Below, in pieces: positions 18,136 through 25,708 of a stretch of 64,000 bases of DNA. Every line of letters begins with the position of its first letter. Position 1 is the stretch's first letter. The translations under genes and the position numbers were made by a program. Source of the stretch: Algiphilus sp022763315 (lineage in GTDB: Bacteria; Pseudomonadota; Gammaproteobacteria; Nevskiales; Nevskiaceae); the NCBI RefSeq assembly GCF_965249985.1, contig NZ_OZ252280.1; one strand, written 5' to 3'. Under the pieces are notes generated by a model. It saw only the letters and a program-made list of their open reading frames with translations. It was not told the origin of the DNA and made no database searches.

Positions 18136-18824
18136 TGCCCGCCGGGGTGGTGGTGAGCTGCGAGCACGCCGCACACGCACTGCCGCTGGCGTTTCGCGAC
18201 CTGGTGCCGGAGGCGGTGCGCACCAGTCATCGCGGCTGGGACGCGGGCGCCCTTGGTCTGGCCGAGGCGCTGGCCGACACGCTCGATGCGCCCCTGTACG
18301 CAGGCGCCTACAGCCGGCTGCTGGTGGACCTGAACCGCTCCACGCATCACCGCCAGCTGTTCTCGAGCGCAAGCCAGGCGCTGGATTCGGCGCAGCGGGC
18401 CGCCATCGTGGCGCGCTACTACCAGCCCTTCCGCCGCGCGGTTCGCGATGCCGTGGCGGCGCGCCTGCCGTGTCTGCACCTGTCTGTGCACAGTTTCACG
18501 CCCTGCCTCGAGGGCGTCTCGCGGCCTACCGATATCGGCCTGCTCTACGATCCACGCCGCCCGCTCGAGCGCCAGCTGGCCACGGCGCTGGCGCAGCAGT
18601 TGCGTGCCACGGGGAACTGGACGGTGCACCGCAACCAACCCTATCGCGGCTGCGCCGATGGGCATACCACTGCGCTGCGCCGGCAGCTGCCCGCGACGGC
18701 CTATGCCGGGCTCGAGATCGAGATCAACCAGCGCTGGGTCGATACGCCGGAGTGGCCCCATCTGCAGCGCGCCGTCTGCACGGCGCTGCGCGCTACTCCT
18801 TGGCCCGATGGTGCAGGGATTTGA
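18135..18824 (+). CDS. N-formylglutamate amidohydrolase-like enzyme
   Basis: This 229-residue protein belongs to the family of HutG-type N-formylglutamate deformylases, zinc hydrolases of N-acyl amino acids. Motifs include VVVSCEHAAHALP at the N-terminus, HRGWDAGA around 33-40, LSVHSFTP near 118, DIGLLYDP, and LEIEINQRW near 194. No histidine-degradation genes are nearby; instead it ends the C39/ATP-grasp/GCS2 cluster, with its ATG overlapping the previous stop (TGATG). It may hydrolyse an N-acyl or gamma-glutamyl product of the ligases. Its last 32 nt overlap the end of the DUF971 gene on the other strand. Confidence 0.83.
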   Translation: MPAGVVVSCEHAAHALPLAFRDLVPEAVRTSHRGWDAGALGLAEALADTLDAPLYAGAYSRLLVDLNRSTHHRQLFSSASQALDSAQRAAIVARYYQPFRRAVRDAVAARLPCLHLSVHSFTPCLEGVSRPTDIGLLYDPRRPLERQLATALAQQLRATGNWTVHRNQPYRGCADGHTTALRRQLPATAYAGLEIEINQRWVDTPEWPHLQRAVCTALRATPWPDGAGI

Positions 18825-19182
18825 GGCTGGCCACTTCCGATTCGCGCGACATGCCGAGCTCCTTCAACGCCTGCAGATAGTGCTGCCAGAGCGTGTCGCC
18901 TTCGCGCCCGAAGCGCTCCAGCAATTCCCAGGTGTAGAGCCCGGTATCGTGGCCGTCATCGAAGACGAGCTTGACCGCGTACTGGCCAACAGGCTCGATG
19001 CGGTCAAGCCCGACCTGCTTCTTGCCCGGCACCACCACGGGTCGACCGTGGCCCTGGACTTCGGCCGAGGGGCTATGCACGCGCAGGAATTCCCAGGACA
19101 GCTCGTCCTCGCGCCCGTCGGCCCAGGTGACCTTGAGCGTGCGTGCCGACTTGCGTCGGGCAATGCGGACCGGCGGCTGCAT
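18793..19182 (-). CDS. DUF971 (gamma-butyrobetaine hydroxylase-like N-terminal) protein
   Basis: This 129-residue protein has the DUF971 fold found at the N-terminus of gamma-butyrobetaine hydroxylase, but lacks the oxygenase domain. Conserved elements are VTWADGREDELSWEFLRVHSPSAE and the DGHDTGLYTWELL block near residues 76-88. A free-standing copy after hslU is common in gammaproteobacteria; its role is unknown. It overlaps the hslU stop by one base and its 3' end overlaps the FGase gene by 32 nt. Confidence 0.88.
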   Translation of the reverse strand: MQPPVRIARRKSARTLKVTWADGREDELSWEFLRVHSPSAEVQGHGRPVVVPGKKQVGLDRIEPVGQYAVKLVFDDGHDTGLYTWELLERFGREGDTLWQHYLQALKELGMSRESEVASLKSLHHRAKE

Positions 19183-20561
19183 CAGAGCACGTAGCGCGAG
19201 AGGTCTTCGTCAGCCGCGACGTCGGCCAGGCGCTCGTCGACATAGGCGGCATCGATGGTGACCGTGCCGCTGGCGTGATCCGGCGCGTCGAAGGCCAGCT
19301 GTTCCATCAGCCGCTCAAGCACGGTATGCAACCGGCGCGCGCCGATGTTCTCGGTCGATTCATTGACCCGCCATGCGGTCTCGGCCAGACGCTGGATGCC
19401 ATCCTCGGTGAAGGCGACCTCGACGCCCTCGGTGCTCATCAACGCCCGGTACTGCTGCGTCAGCGCGTGCCGCGGCTCGGTGAGGATGCGCTTGAAGTCA
19501 TCCACCTTGAGCGGCTTGAGTTCGACCCGGATGGGCAGCCGGCCCTGCAGCTCCGGGATCAGATCCGACGGCTTGGCGACGTGGAAAGCACCACTGGCAA
19601 TGAACAGGATGTGATCGGTGTGCACCGAACCGTACTTGGTGGAGACCGTGGAGCCCTCCACCAGCGGCAGCAGATCGCGCTGCACGCCTTCGCGCGACAC
19701 ATCGCCGCCGCCGCTGTAGTCGCCGCGCTTGCAGACCTTGTCGATCTCGTCGAGGAAGACGATGCCGTTCTCCTCGGCATTCTTGAGGCCCTCGCTCTTG
19801 ATGGCGTCCTCGTCGATGAGCCGTGCCGCCTCTTCGTCGACCAGCGGCTTCCAGGCCTTGCCGATGGTGACCTTGCGCGATTGCTGATGCTTGGACTGCA
19901 TGCTCTGGAACATGGATTGAAGCTGCTGCGTCATTTCCTCCATGCCCGGCGGCCCCATGATCTCCATGCGCGGGTTGTTGCCCTGCAGGCTGAGCTCGAC
20001 CTCCTTGTCGTTGAGCTTGCCCTCGCGCAGCTGCTTGCGGAAGACCTGCCGTGCGGCGCTGCCTTCGCTGCTGCTCTGGTTGCTGCCGGACTCGCCGTAC
20101 TGCTTGGCGGGCGGCACCAGAGCATCCAGGATGCGCTCTTCGGCGGCCTGTTCGGCCTCGGCGCGCACCCCTTCCATGGCGATCTCGCGCGCCTGCTTGA
20201 CCGAAGCGTCGACCAGATCGCGGATGATCGACTCCACATCCTTGCCGACATAGCCGACCTCGGTGAACTTGGTCGCTTCGACCTTGATGAACGGCGCCTT
20301 GGCCAGCTTGGCGAGCCGGCGCGCGATCTCGGTCTTGCCGACACCGGTGGGCCCGATCATGAGGATGTTCTTCGGCGTGATTTCCGCGCGGATGTCCTCG
20401 GCGATCTGCTGCCGCCGCCAGCGGTTACGCAAGGCGATGGCGACTGCGCGCTTGGCTTCGGCCTGGCCGACGATGTGGCGGTCCAGCTCATCGACGATCT
20501 GGCGCGGCGTCATGACCGTGCCGGGTTGGGTCCCCGCTGCGGTGGGCGTCATGTCATTCAT
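19182..20561 (-). CDS. hslU: ATP-dependent protease ATPase subunit HslU
   Basis: HslU is the AAA+ unfoldase that feeds substrates to HslV. The 459-residue protein shows the Walker A loop GPTGVGKT, the Walker B GIVFLDEIDKV, an I domain between them and the C-terminal tail ending RYVL, which docks into HslV to activate it. There is an N-terminal extension of about 16 residues before MTPRQIV. It lies 7 nt after hslV. Confidence 0.97.
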   Translation of the reverse strand: MNDMTPTAAGTQPGTVMTPRQIVDELDRHIVGQAEAKRAVAIALRNRWRRQQIAEDIRAEITPKNILMIGPTGVGKTEIARRLAKLAKAPFIKVEATKFTEVGYVGKDVESIIRDLVDASVKQAREIAMEGVRAEAEQAAEERILDALVPPAKQYGESGSNQSSSEGSAARQVFRKQLREGKLNDKEVELSLQGNNPRMEIMGPPGMEEMTQQLQSMFQSMQSKHQQSRKVTIGKAWKPLVDEEAARLIDEDAIKSEGLKNAEENGIVFLDEIDKVCKRGDYSGGGDVSREGVQRDLLPLVEGSTVSTKYGSVHTDHILFIASGAFHVAKPSDLIPELQGRLPIRVELKPLKVDDFKRILTEPRHALTQQYRALMSTEGVEVAFTEDGIQRLAETAWRVNESTENIGARRLHTVLERLMEQLAFDAPDHASGTVTIDAAYVDERLADVAADEDLSRYVL

Positions 20562-20568
20562 GGCGGTC

Positions 20569-21120
20569 CTAGGCCTGGTCCGCGGTGGGAATACGCTCCA
20601 CCGTCAGAGAATGGTTGGTGTAGATGCAAATGTCGGCCGCGATATGCATCGCCTTGTCGACGATGTCGGCGGCGGAAAGCTCCGTATTGTCAAACAGGGC
20701 GCGCGCGGCAGCCTGTGCGAAGGGCCCGCCGGAACCGATGGCCATGACGCCGCCCTCGGGATCCATGACATCGCCGTTGCCGGTGATCATCAGCGAAGTC
20801 TGGGCGTCCGCCACCAGCAGCATGGCTTCGAGTCGGCGCAGCATGCGATCGGTGCGCCAGTCCTTGGCGAGCTCCACCGCCGAGCGCAACAGATTGCCGC
20901 CGTGCTGTTCCAGCTTGCCCTCAAAGCGCTCGAACAGGGTGAAGGCATCGGCCGTACCGCCGGCAAAGCCGGCAATGACCTGTTCGTTGTAGAGCCTGCG
21001 CACCTTGCGTGCATTGCCCTTGACGGTGGTGTTGCCCATGCTGACCTGGCCGTCGCCGCCGATGGCAACCGCGTTGCCGCGACGTACGCAGAGAATGGTG
21101 GTGCCGTCGAATTGCTGCAT
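20569..21120 (-). CDS. hslV: ATP-dependent protease subunit HslV
   Basis: HslV is the dodecameric threonine protease of HslUV. The sequence begins MQQFDG before TTILCVRRG; removal of the first six residues would expose the catalytic N-terminal Thr, with Thr at position 2 as is usual. GGDGQVSMGNTTVK follows as expected. The 183-residue length is typical. AAGGAG lies upstream of the ATG, and a sigma-32-like promoter precedes it. Confidence 0.97.
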   Translation of the reverse strand: MQQFDGTTILCVRRGNAVAIGGDGQVSMGNTTVKGNARKVRRLYNEQVIAGFAGGTADAFTLFERFEGKLEQHGGNLLRSAVELAKDWRTDRMLRRLEAMLLVADAQTSLMITGNGDVMDPEGGVMAIGSGGPFAQAAARALFDNTELSAADIVDKAMHIAADICIYTNHSLTVERIPTADQA

Positions 21121-21153
21121 GCTCGCGCGCGCTCCTTAATGTCCGACCCGACA

Positions 21154-21181
21154 ACTTTGGGGCGGATGCCTGCAAATCAAG
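21154..21181 (-). promoter_or_regulatory. Putative heat-shock (sigma-32) promoter of hslVU
   Basis: On the minus strand CTTGATT (21181-21175) is followed after 12 nt by CCCCAAAGT (21162-21154), close to the sigma-32 pattern CTTGAAA/CCCCATNT. It straddles the xerC stop and lies 34 nt before hslV, which is heat-shock controlled in Escherichia coli. Confidence 0.4.
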
Positions 21182-22097
21182 CGCTACTGTCGTCCGAATC
21201 CGCTTTCCGCCGCGCACGCGGGTGCGCATCGCGATAGACCCGCGCCAGATGGTCGAAATCGAGCTGCGTGTAGATCTGCGTGCTGGACAGGCTGGCGTGG
21301 CCCAGCAGTTCCTGGACCGCGCGCAGATCGCCGCTGCCTTCGAGCATATGGGTGGCGAAGGCATGGCGCAGCCGGTGCGGATGCACGCGCACGCCCAGGC
21401 CGGCGCGTTGGGCGCGCTGCGCCAGGCGTTGCTGGATGCTTCGGCGCGACAGACGCGTGCCACGGCTGGACACGAACAGCGCCGCCTCGCCGGGCTGCGC
21501 CAGGCTGGGACGCTGCCGGCACCACGCCCGCAGCGCCTCGCGCGCCAGCTTTCCGACCGGGACAATGCGCGTCTTGCCCCCCTTGCCGGTGACACGCAGT
21601 TCACCGCCCGGATCGAGGTCGTGCAGATCGATGGCGGCCAGTTCACTCAGGCGCAGACCGCTGGAGTAGAACAGTTCGACGATGGCGCGATCGCGACAGC
21701 CGATGGGGCTGTGGTCGTCCGGCTCCGCCTCGGCCAGCGCGCCCGCCTGCTCGCGCGACAAAGTGCGCGGCAGCCGCTTCTGCGCCTTGGGCGCGCGCAC
21801 ACCCTGCGCCGGATTGCGCTCGGCCACGCCGGTTTCGATCAGCCATTGGTAGAAGCTGCGCACACTCGACAGGTAACGCGCGATGCTGGTCGGCTTGTGG
21901 CCGGCCCAGGCGCAATCCGCCACGAAGCGGCGCACCAGGTGCACATCCACCTGGCCGACCGTGCTGACACCCTGCCCTTCGGCGAAAGCCCCGAAACGCG
22001 CCAGGTCGCGCTCGGCGGCCGCGACACTGTGCGGCGAGGCGCGCCGCAGATGGCGCAGGGCGTGCAGGTACTCCGCGCCGCCCGCTGCCAGATTCAT
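21177..22097 (-). CDS. xerC: Site-specific tyrosine recombinase XerC
   Basis: XerC resolves chromosome dimers at dif together with XerD. The 306-residue protein has an N-terminal SAM-like DNA-binding domain and the catalytic set: Arg in SSGLRLSEL, Lys in TGKGGKTR, HRLRH, His in LGHAS and the nucleophile Tyr in IYTQLD. The neighbours dapF and DUF484 are the usual ones for XerC, so this is housekeeping and not a phage or integron integrase. It begins 4 nt after the DUF484 stop. Confidence 0.95.
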   Translation of the reverse strand: MNLAAGGAEYLHALRHLRRASPHSVAAAERDLARFGAFAEGQGVSTVGQVDVHLVRRFVADCAWAGHKPTSIARYLSSVRSFYQWLIETGVAERNPAQGVRAPKAQKRLPRTLSREQAGALAEAEPDDHSPIGCRDRAIVELFYSSGLRLSELAAIDLHDLDPGGELRVTGKGGKTRIVPVGKLAREALRAWCRQRPSLAQPGEAALFVSSRGTRLSRRSIQQRLAQRAQRAGLGVRVHPHRLRHAFATHMLEGSGDLRAVQELLGHASLSSTQIYTQLDFDHLARVYRDAHPRARRKADSDDSSA

Positions 22098-22100
22098 GGC

Positions 22101-22808
22101 TCAGGCCAGGCGGGCACGCAGGCTGGCGGCCACGAGCTCGGCCAGCATTTCCAGGAAAAGCTTGCCCTGCTCCTCGGTGAAGCGCTTGGCATCCTGGGTT
22201 CCCAGCACCAGCAGGCCGATGATCTCCTGCTTGTCGAGCGGCACCACCGCCGCCGAGGCGGGCAGCACCTTGGCGCGCGGAAAGACCAGGCGCGCCCGGG
22301 CATCGTCGAGAGGCCCGGTCTCGATCAGCCGGGTTCTAAAGCTGTTGTCGAAGGCGCGCGCGACGCTGCCCTTGGCGTCGATGCGCGTCAGGCCATCGAT
22401 GTCGTTGCGGCGCAACTTCGGGGCGAGCACGCCGAGAAAGATATCGTCGATATCGAATTCCTCGCGCAGCAGCTTGCGCAGCTGCACCACCATGACCGCC
22501 AGCGTCGGTGCGCGCAGCAGCATCTGCGCCACGCGCAGGATCTTGCGGGCGCGGGTTTCGTTGTCACGCGCGGTCTCCATCAGCTGGTGCAGCCGGGCGT
22601 CCAGCCGGGCGTTCTTGGCGCGCAGCCATTCCACCTGGCGTTCGATCAGGGAACTGGCGCTGCCGCTGGCGTGGTGCAAATCCGCCGCTTCGAGGACATC
22701 CGGGCGATGCGAAAAGAACTCGGGATGGGCCAGCAGCCAGGCATGCACGGCGTCCGCGTCGAGTTCGGGCGTGTCGGCGTCGGTGCGCGGTGCTACGGAT
22801 TCGGCCAT
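22101..22808 (-). CDS. DUF484 family protein
   Basis: This 235-residue cytoplasmic protein of the DUF484 (YigA-type) family has a short N-terminal region, a coiled coil (about 55-100) and a C-terminal GAF-like domain. LLAHPEFF near the N-terminus is the family hallmark. Its function is unknown; the position between dapF and xerC is conserved. ATG 22808 is preferred; a TTG at 22817 is possible. It overlaps the end of dapF by 16 nt. Confidence 0.88.
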   Translation of the reverse strand: MAESVAPRTDADTPELDADAVHAWLLAHPEFFSHRPDVLEAADLHHASGSASSLIERQVEWLRAKNARLDARLHQLMETARDNETRARKILRVAQMLLRAPTLAVMVVQLRKLLREEFDIDDIFLGVLAPKLRRNDIDGLTRIDAKGSVARAFDNSFRTRLIETGPLDDARARLVFPRAKVLPASAAVVPLDKQEIIGLLVLGTQDAKRFTEEQGKLFLEMLAELVAASLRARLA

Positions 22809-23662
22809 GTCAGACAACCATCAAATACATGAGTAGCGGCACCGGTCATCGCGATCGGCGCATTCGGGGAGGATAGCGAACCCTCCCAGCCGATGCGCAG
22901 ATCACCGCCGCGCAGATGCAGGGTCGCCTCCGCATCCAGCACGCCGCGCAGCATGCCCGACACGGCGGCGGCGCAGGCGCCGCTGCCGCAGGCCAGGGTC
23001 TCGCCCGCCCCGCGCTCGTAGACCCGCAGACGGGCATGGCGGCGGTCCAGCACCTGCAGGAAGCCCACATTCACCGAGGCCGGGAACAGCGGCATGGCCT
23101 GCAGGGCCCGCCCCAGCGCCTCCACTGGCGCCTGCTCCACATCATCGACCAGCAGCACGGCATGCGGATTGCCGACCTGCACCAAGCCGAGTTGCTGTAC
23201 GCCGTGGCCAGGGACCTCCACGCGGTATTCGGCGGCAGCGGGTTCGCGCAGCTGGCTGGGCAGGGCGGCCGGGTCGAGCGCCGGCGGCGCCAACTCGACG
23301 CAGATCGGGCCGTCATCGCAGCGCCGCAGCCGCATGGTGGTATCGCTGGTGCGCACCTGCACCTGGTGCGCATCGGACAGCCCACGGTGCTCGATAAAGC
23401 GCATCAGGCAGCGCGCCCCGTTGCCGCATTGACCGGAAGGACTGCCATCGGCGTTGTAGATGCGGTAGTCGAAATCCACATCGGGCTGGCCGGGCGGGTC
23501 CAGCACCAGCACCTGGTCCGCGCCGACGCCGCGATGACGGTCGCACAGCCATTGCAGCTGCGCGGCATCCGGCGTGAAGGCCTGGACGGTGGCGTCCACG
23601 ACGACGAAGTCGTTGCCTAGTCCGTGCATCTTGGAGAAATGAAGGCTGCCGCTGGCGCTCAT
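22793..23662 (-). CDS. dapF: Diaminopimelate epimerase
   Basis: This PLP-independent epimerase converts LL- to meso-diaminopimelate for lysine and peptidoglycan. The 289-residue protein keeps both catalytic cysteines, in PSGQCGNGARC and ETLACGSGACAA. KMHGLGNDFVVVD at the N-terminus is typical. The start at 23662 overlaps the stop of the haloalkane dehalogenase gene (ATGA), which makes the two genes translationally coupled although their functions are unrelated. Confidence 0.96.
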   Translation of the reverse strand: MSASGSLHFSKMHGLGNDFVVVDATVQAFTPDAAQLQWLCDRHRGVGADQVLVLDPPGQPDVDFDYRIYNADGSPSGQCGNGARCLMRFIEHRGLSDAHQVQVRTSDTTMRLRRCDDGPICVELAPPALDPAALPSQLREPAAAEYRVEVPGHGVQQLGLVQVGNPHAVLLVDDVEQAPVEALGRALQAMPLFPASVNVGFLQVLDRRHARLRVYERGAGETLACGSGACAAAVSGMLRGVLDAEATLHLRGGDLRIGWEGSLSSPNAPIAMTGAATHVFDGCLTWPNP

Positions 23663-24573
23663 GACGGGAGTTCGGGTGTGTGCAGGGTGGTGTCGCGCAT
23701 CAACGCAAGAATACGCTGTGCCAGCACCGGACCCTGGTCCTCCTGGATGAAGTGGCCCCCCGGCAGCCGATCGTGCGGCTGCCCGGCCGCGCCCGGCACG
23801 TGCCGCTGCAGCGCGCGATCGGCGTGACCCAGGATGGGGTCGCCCTTGCCGAAGACGGTCAGAAAGGGCTTGTGGAAGTTGCCCAGCGTCTGCCACGCCG
23901 CGCGGTTGGCGGGCACGGCAGGGTCCTTGGCGTGGGTCGGCACCAATGCCGGGAAGGCGCGCGCACCGGCCTGATAGCGCGCCGACGGAAAGGGCGCGTC
24001 GTAGGCCTGGCGCTCCGCCTTGCTGAGCTTGCGCGCCGAGCCGATATCAACGATCCGGCCGGCCGGAAAGACCGGCGCATACAGGGCAAAGGCGCGCCAC
24101 AGATGAAAGGCCAGCGGTACGCCGCGCTCGGCCGTGGGCAGCATCCCGTTGCCGACCACGATGCGTGCGAAACGCTCTGGGAAGGTACCGGCCAGCCGCA
24201 GCCCGATCAGCGAGCCCCAGTCCTGGCAGAACAGGGTGATGTCCTTCAGACCCTGCGCCTCGATCCATTGCCACACCCAGTCGACATGGCGTTGGTAGGA
24301 GTAATCCGACACCCGGGTGGGCTTGTCGCTGCGGCCAAAACCGATCAGATCCGGCGCGATGGCGCGCATCCCGGCCTGCGCCAGCGGCGGAATCATGTGC
24401 CGATACAGAAAGCTCCAGGTGGGCTCTCCATGCAGCAGGAGCACGACCGGTCCATCCTTTGGCCCTTCTTCCACGTGGGCCATGCGGACATCGTCCAGAT
24501 CGGTGTACTGCGGGACGTAGGGGAAGTCCGGCAGCCGCGCGAAGCGCTCCTCGGGGGTACGGAGCAGTGTCAT
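23659..24573 (-). CDS. Haloalkane dehalogenase (alpha/beta hydrolase, subfamily I-like)
   Basis: This 304-residue alpha/beta hydrolase shows the haloalkane dehalogenase pattern: HGEPTW at 48-53 with the halide-stabilising Trp53, the nucleophile Asp118 in FCQDWGS with Trp119, a likely acid Asp245 in GKGDPILG and the base His274 in GGHFIQED. The enzyme would hydrolyse carbon-halogen bonds to alcohols plus halide. HGEPTW and QDWG together separate it from epoxide hydrolases and luciferases. ATG 24573 is chosen; ATG 24579 adds two residues. It heads the dapF-DUF484-xerC run and is divergent from the actin-like gene 97 nt away. Natural substrates are unknown. Confidence 0.87.
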   Translation of the reverse strand: MTLLRTPEERFARLPDFPYVPQYTDLDDVRMAHVEEGPKDGPVVLLLHGEPTWSFLYRHMIPPLAQAGMRAIAPDLIGFGRSDKPTRVSDYSYQRHVDWVWQWIEAQGLKDITLFCQDWGSLIGLRLAGTFPERFARIVVGNGMLPTAERGVPLAFHLWRAFALYAPVFPAGRIVDIGSARKLSKAERQAYDAPFPSARYQAGARAFPALVPTHAKDPAVPANRAAWQTLGNFHKPFLTVFGKGDPILGHADRALQRHVPGAAGQPHDRLPGGHFIQEDQGPVLAQRILALMRDTTLHTPELPS

Positions 24574-24670
24574 GGGCATTCTCGTCGGCGAGGCATGGGA
24601 GGGCATGGCGCGTTGGCGCAGAGGCAACGCGCGTGATAGAAGGCCTCATCCAATCGCAAGGGGCGCAGTC

Positions 24671-25708
24671 ATGCAAGTGGTGGGACTCGATATCGGCTTT
24701 GGCTTCACTAAGGCCACTGATGGCCGCAACCAGCAGATCTTCAAATCGGTGGTGGGCGAAGCGGCCGAAGCCGCCTTCACCAATCCCATCTCCTTGGCCA
24801 CCGAGGCCGCGCGCGCGCATCGCCAGATCAGCATCGGCGATGAATCCTATTTCGTCGGTGAGACCGCCGAGGCCGGCTCGCGCGGGCGGGGCTTCACCCT
24901 GGATCAGCAGCAGCTACTGACCCGCTATGCCCGGGTCCTGGCCTCCGCCGCCATTGCGCCGATGGTCCCCTCGGGCGAACCGCTGCGTGTGGTGACCGGT
25001 CTGCCAATCAGCTTCCTGCGCCGGCATCGCGATGGCCTGGCGGCGCTGCTGCAGCAGCGCCACCAAGTCACGCTGACCCACGCCGACGGCAGCAAGGAAA
25101 GCAAGCAGATTCATGTGGAGAAGGTGCGCGTGATTCCGCAGCCCTTCGGCGCCCTTTTCCGTCACATGCTCAATGACCAGGGCAAGGGCGCGGTGCAGCG
25201 CTTCGTGACCGACAAGATCGGCATCATCGATATCGGCTTCCGCACGGCGGACTACGCCATCTCGGACCGCACGCGCTATTCCGAGCGTGGCTCACAGTCC
25301 TCGGATGCCGGCATCTCGTTGGCCTATACGGCCATCGCCAACAATCTCACCGAGCAGTCCGGGGTGCAGGTGGAACTCTATCGCCTGTACGAGGCCATTG
25401 ATCGTGGCAGCATCAAGATCAAGGGCAAGCGCTACGACCTCAACAAGCTCACCGAACGCGCCTTTGGGGCGCTGGCGACGCGCGTAGCCACCGAACTGAA
25501 CCGCCTGTGGGCGGACGACTGGGATCTCGATGCCGTGATCATCGCCGGCGGCGGCGGCGCCGCCCTACTGCCCTATCTGCAGCCGCTGATCGAGCACGAA
25601 CTGATTCCGGTCGACGCCGACGCCGACAGCCGCATGCTGAATGTGCAGGGCTACTATCGCTACGGCCGGCATCTCTGGCCGAGCACGCCGGCGCAGCCCA
25701 ACGGCTAG
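24671..25708 (+). CDS. ParM/StbA-type actin-like ATPase
   Basis: This 345-residue protein has an actin/HSP70-type ATPase fold of the ParM/StbA or archaeal Alp kind. The phosphate-1 loop is LDIGFGFTKA (6-15), phosphate-2 is IDIGFRTADY (near 187) and the adenosine loop is AGGGGAA (near 291). It lacks MreB/FtsA signatures. ParM proteins form filaments that segregate plasmids, usually with a ParR adaptor and a parC repeat array beside them. Neither is visible here, and all neighbours are chromosomal. AAGGGG precedes the ATG. It overlaps the wax ester synthase 3' end by 4 nt. The role is unknown. Confidence 0.82.
   Translation: MQVVGLDIGFGFTKATDGRNQQIFKSVVGEAAEAAFTNPISLATEAARAHRQISIGDESYFVGETAEAGSRGRGFTLDQQQLLTRYARVLASAAIAPMVPSGEPLRVVTGLPISFLRRHRDGLAALLQQRHQVTLTHADGSKESKQIHVEKVRVIPQPFGALFRHMLNDQGKGAVQRFVTDKIGIIDIGFRTADYAISDRTRYSERGSQSSDAGISLAYTAIANNLTEQSGVQVELYRLYEAIDRGSIKIKGKRYDLNKLTERAFGALATRVATELNRLWADDWDLDAVIIAGGGGAALLPYLQPLIEHELIPVDADADSRMLNVQGYYRYGRHLWPSTPAQPNG

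Noticed and set aside
19143..20747. Plus-strand open frame of over 500 codons opposite hslU
   Set aside because: HslU on the minus strand has all AAA+ motifs; the antisense product has no domain.
21177..22097. Tyrosine recombinase as a sign of an integrated element
   Set aside because: Motifs and the dapF-DUF484 neighbourhood identify chromosomal XerC; no attachment-site repeats were seen.
21222..22832. Plus-strand open frame opposite xerC and the DUF484 gene
   Set aside because: Spans two well-supported genes on the other strand and shows no motif.
24671..25708. ParM-like gene as evidence of an integrated plasmid
   Set aside because: No replication, mobilisation, ParR or toxin genes nearby and no change in base composition that I can see.
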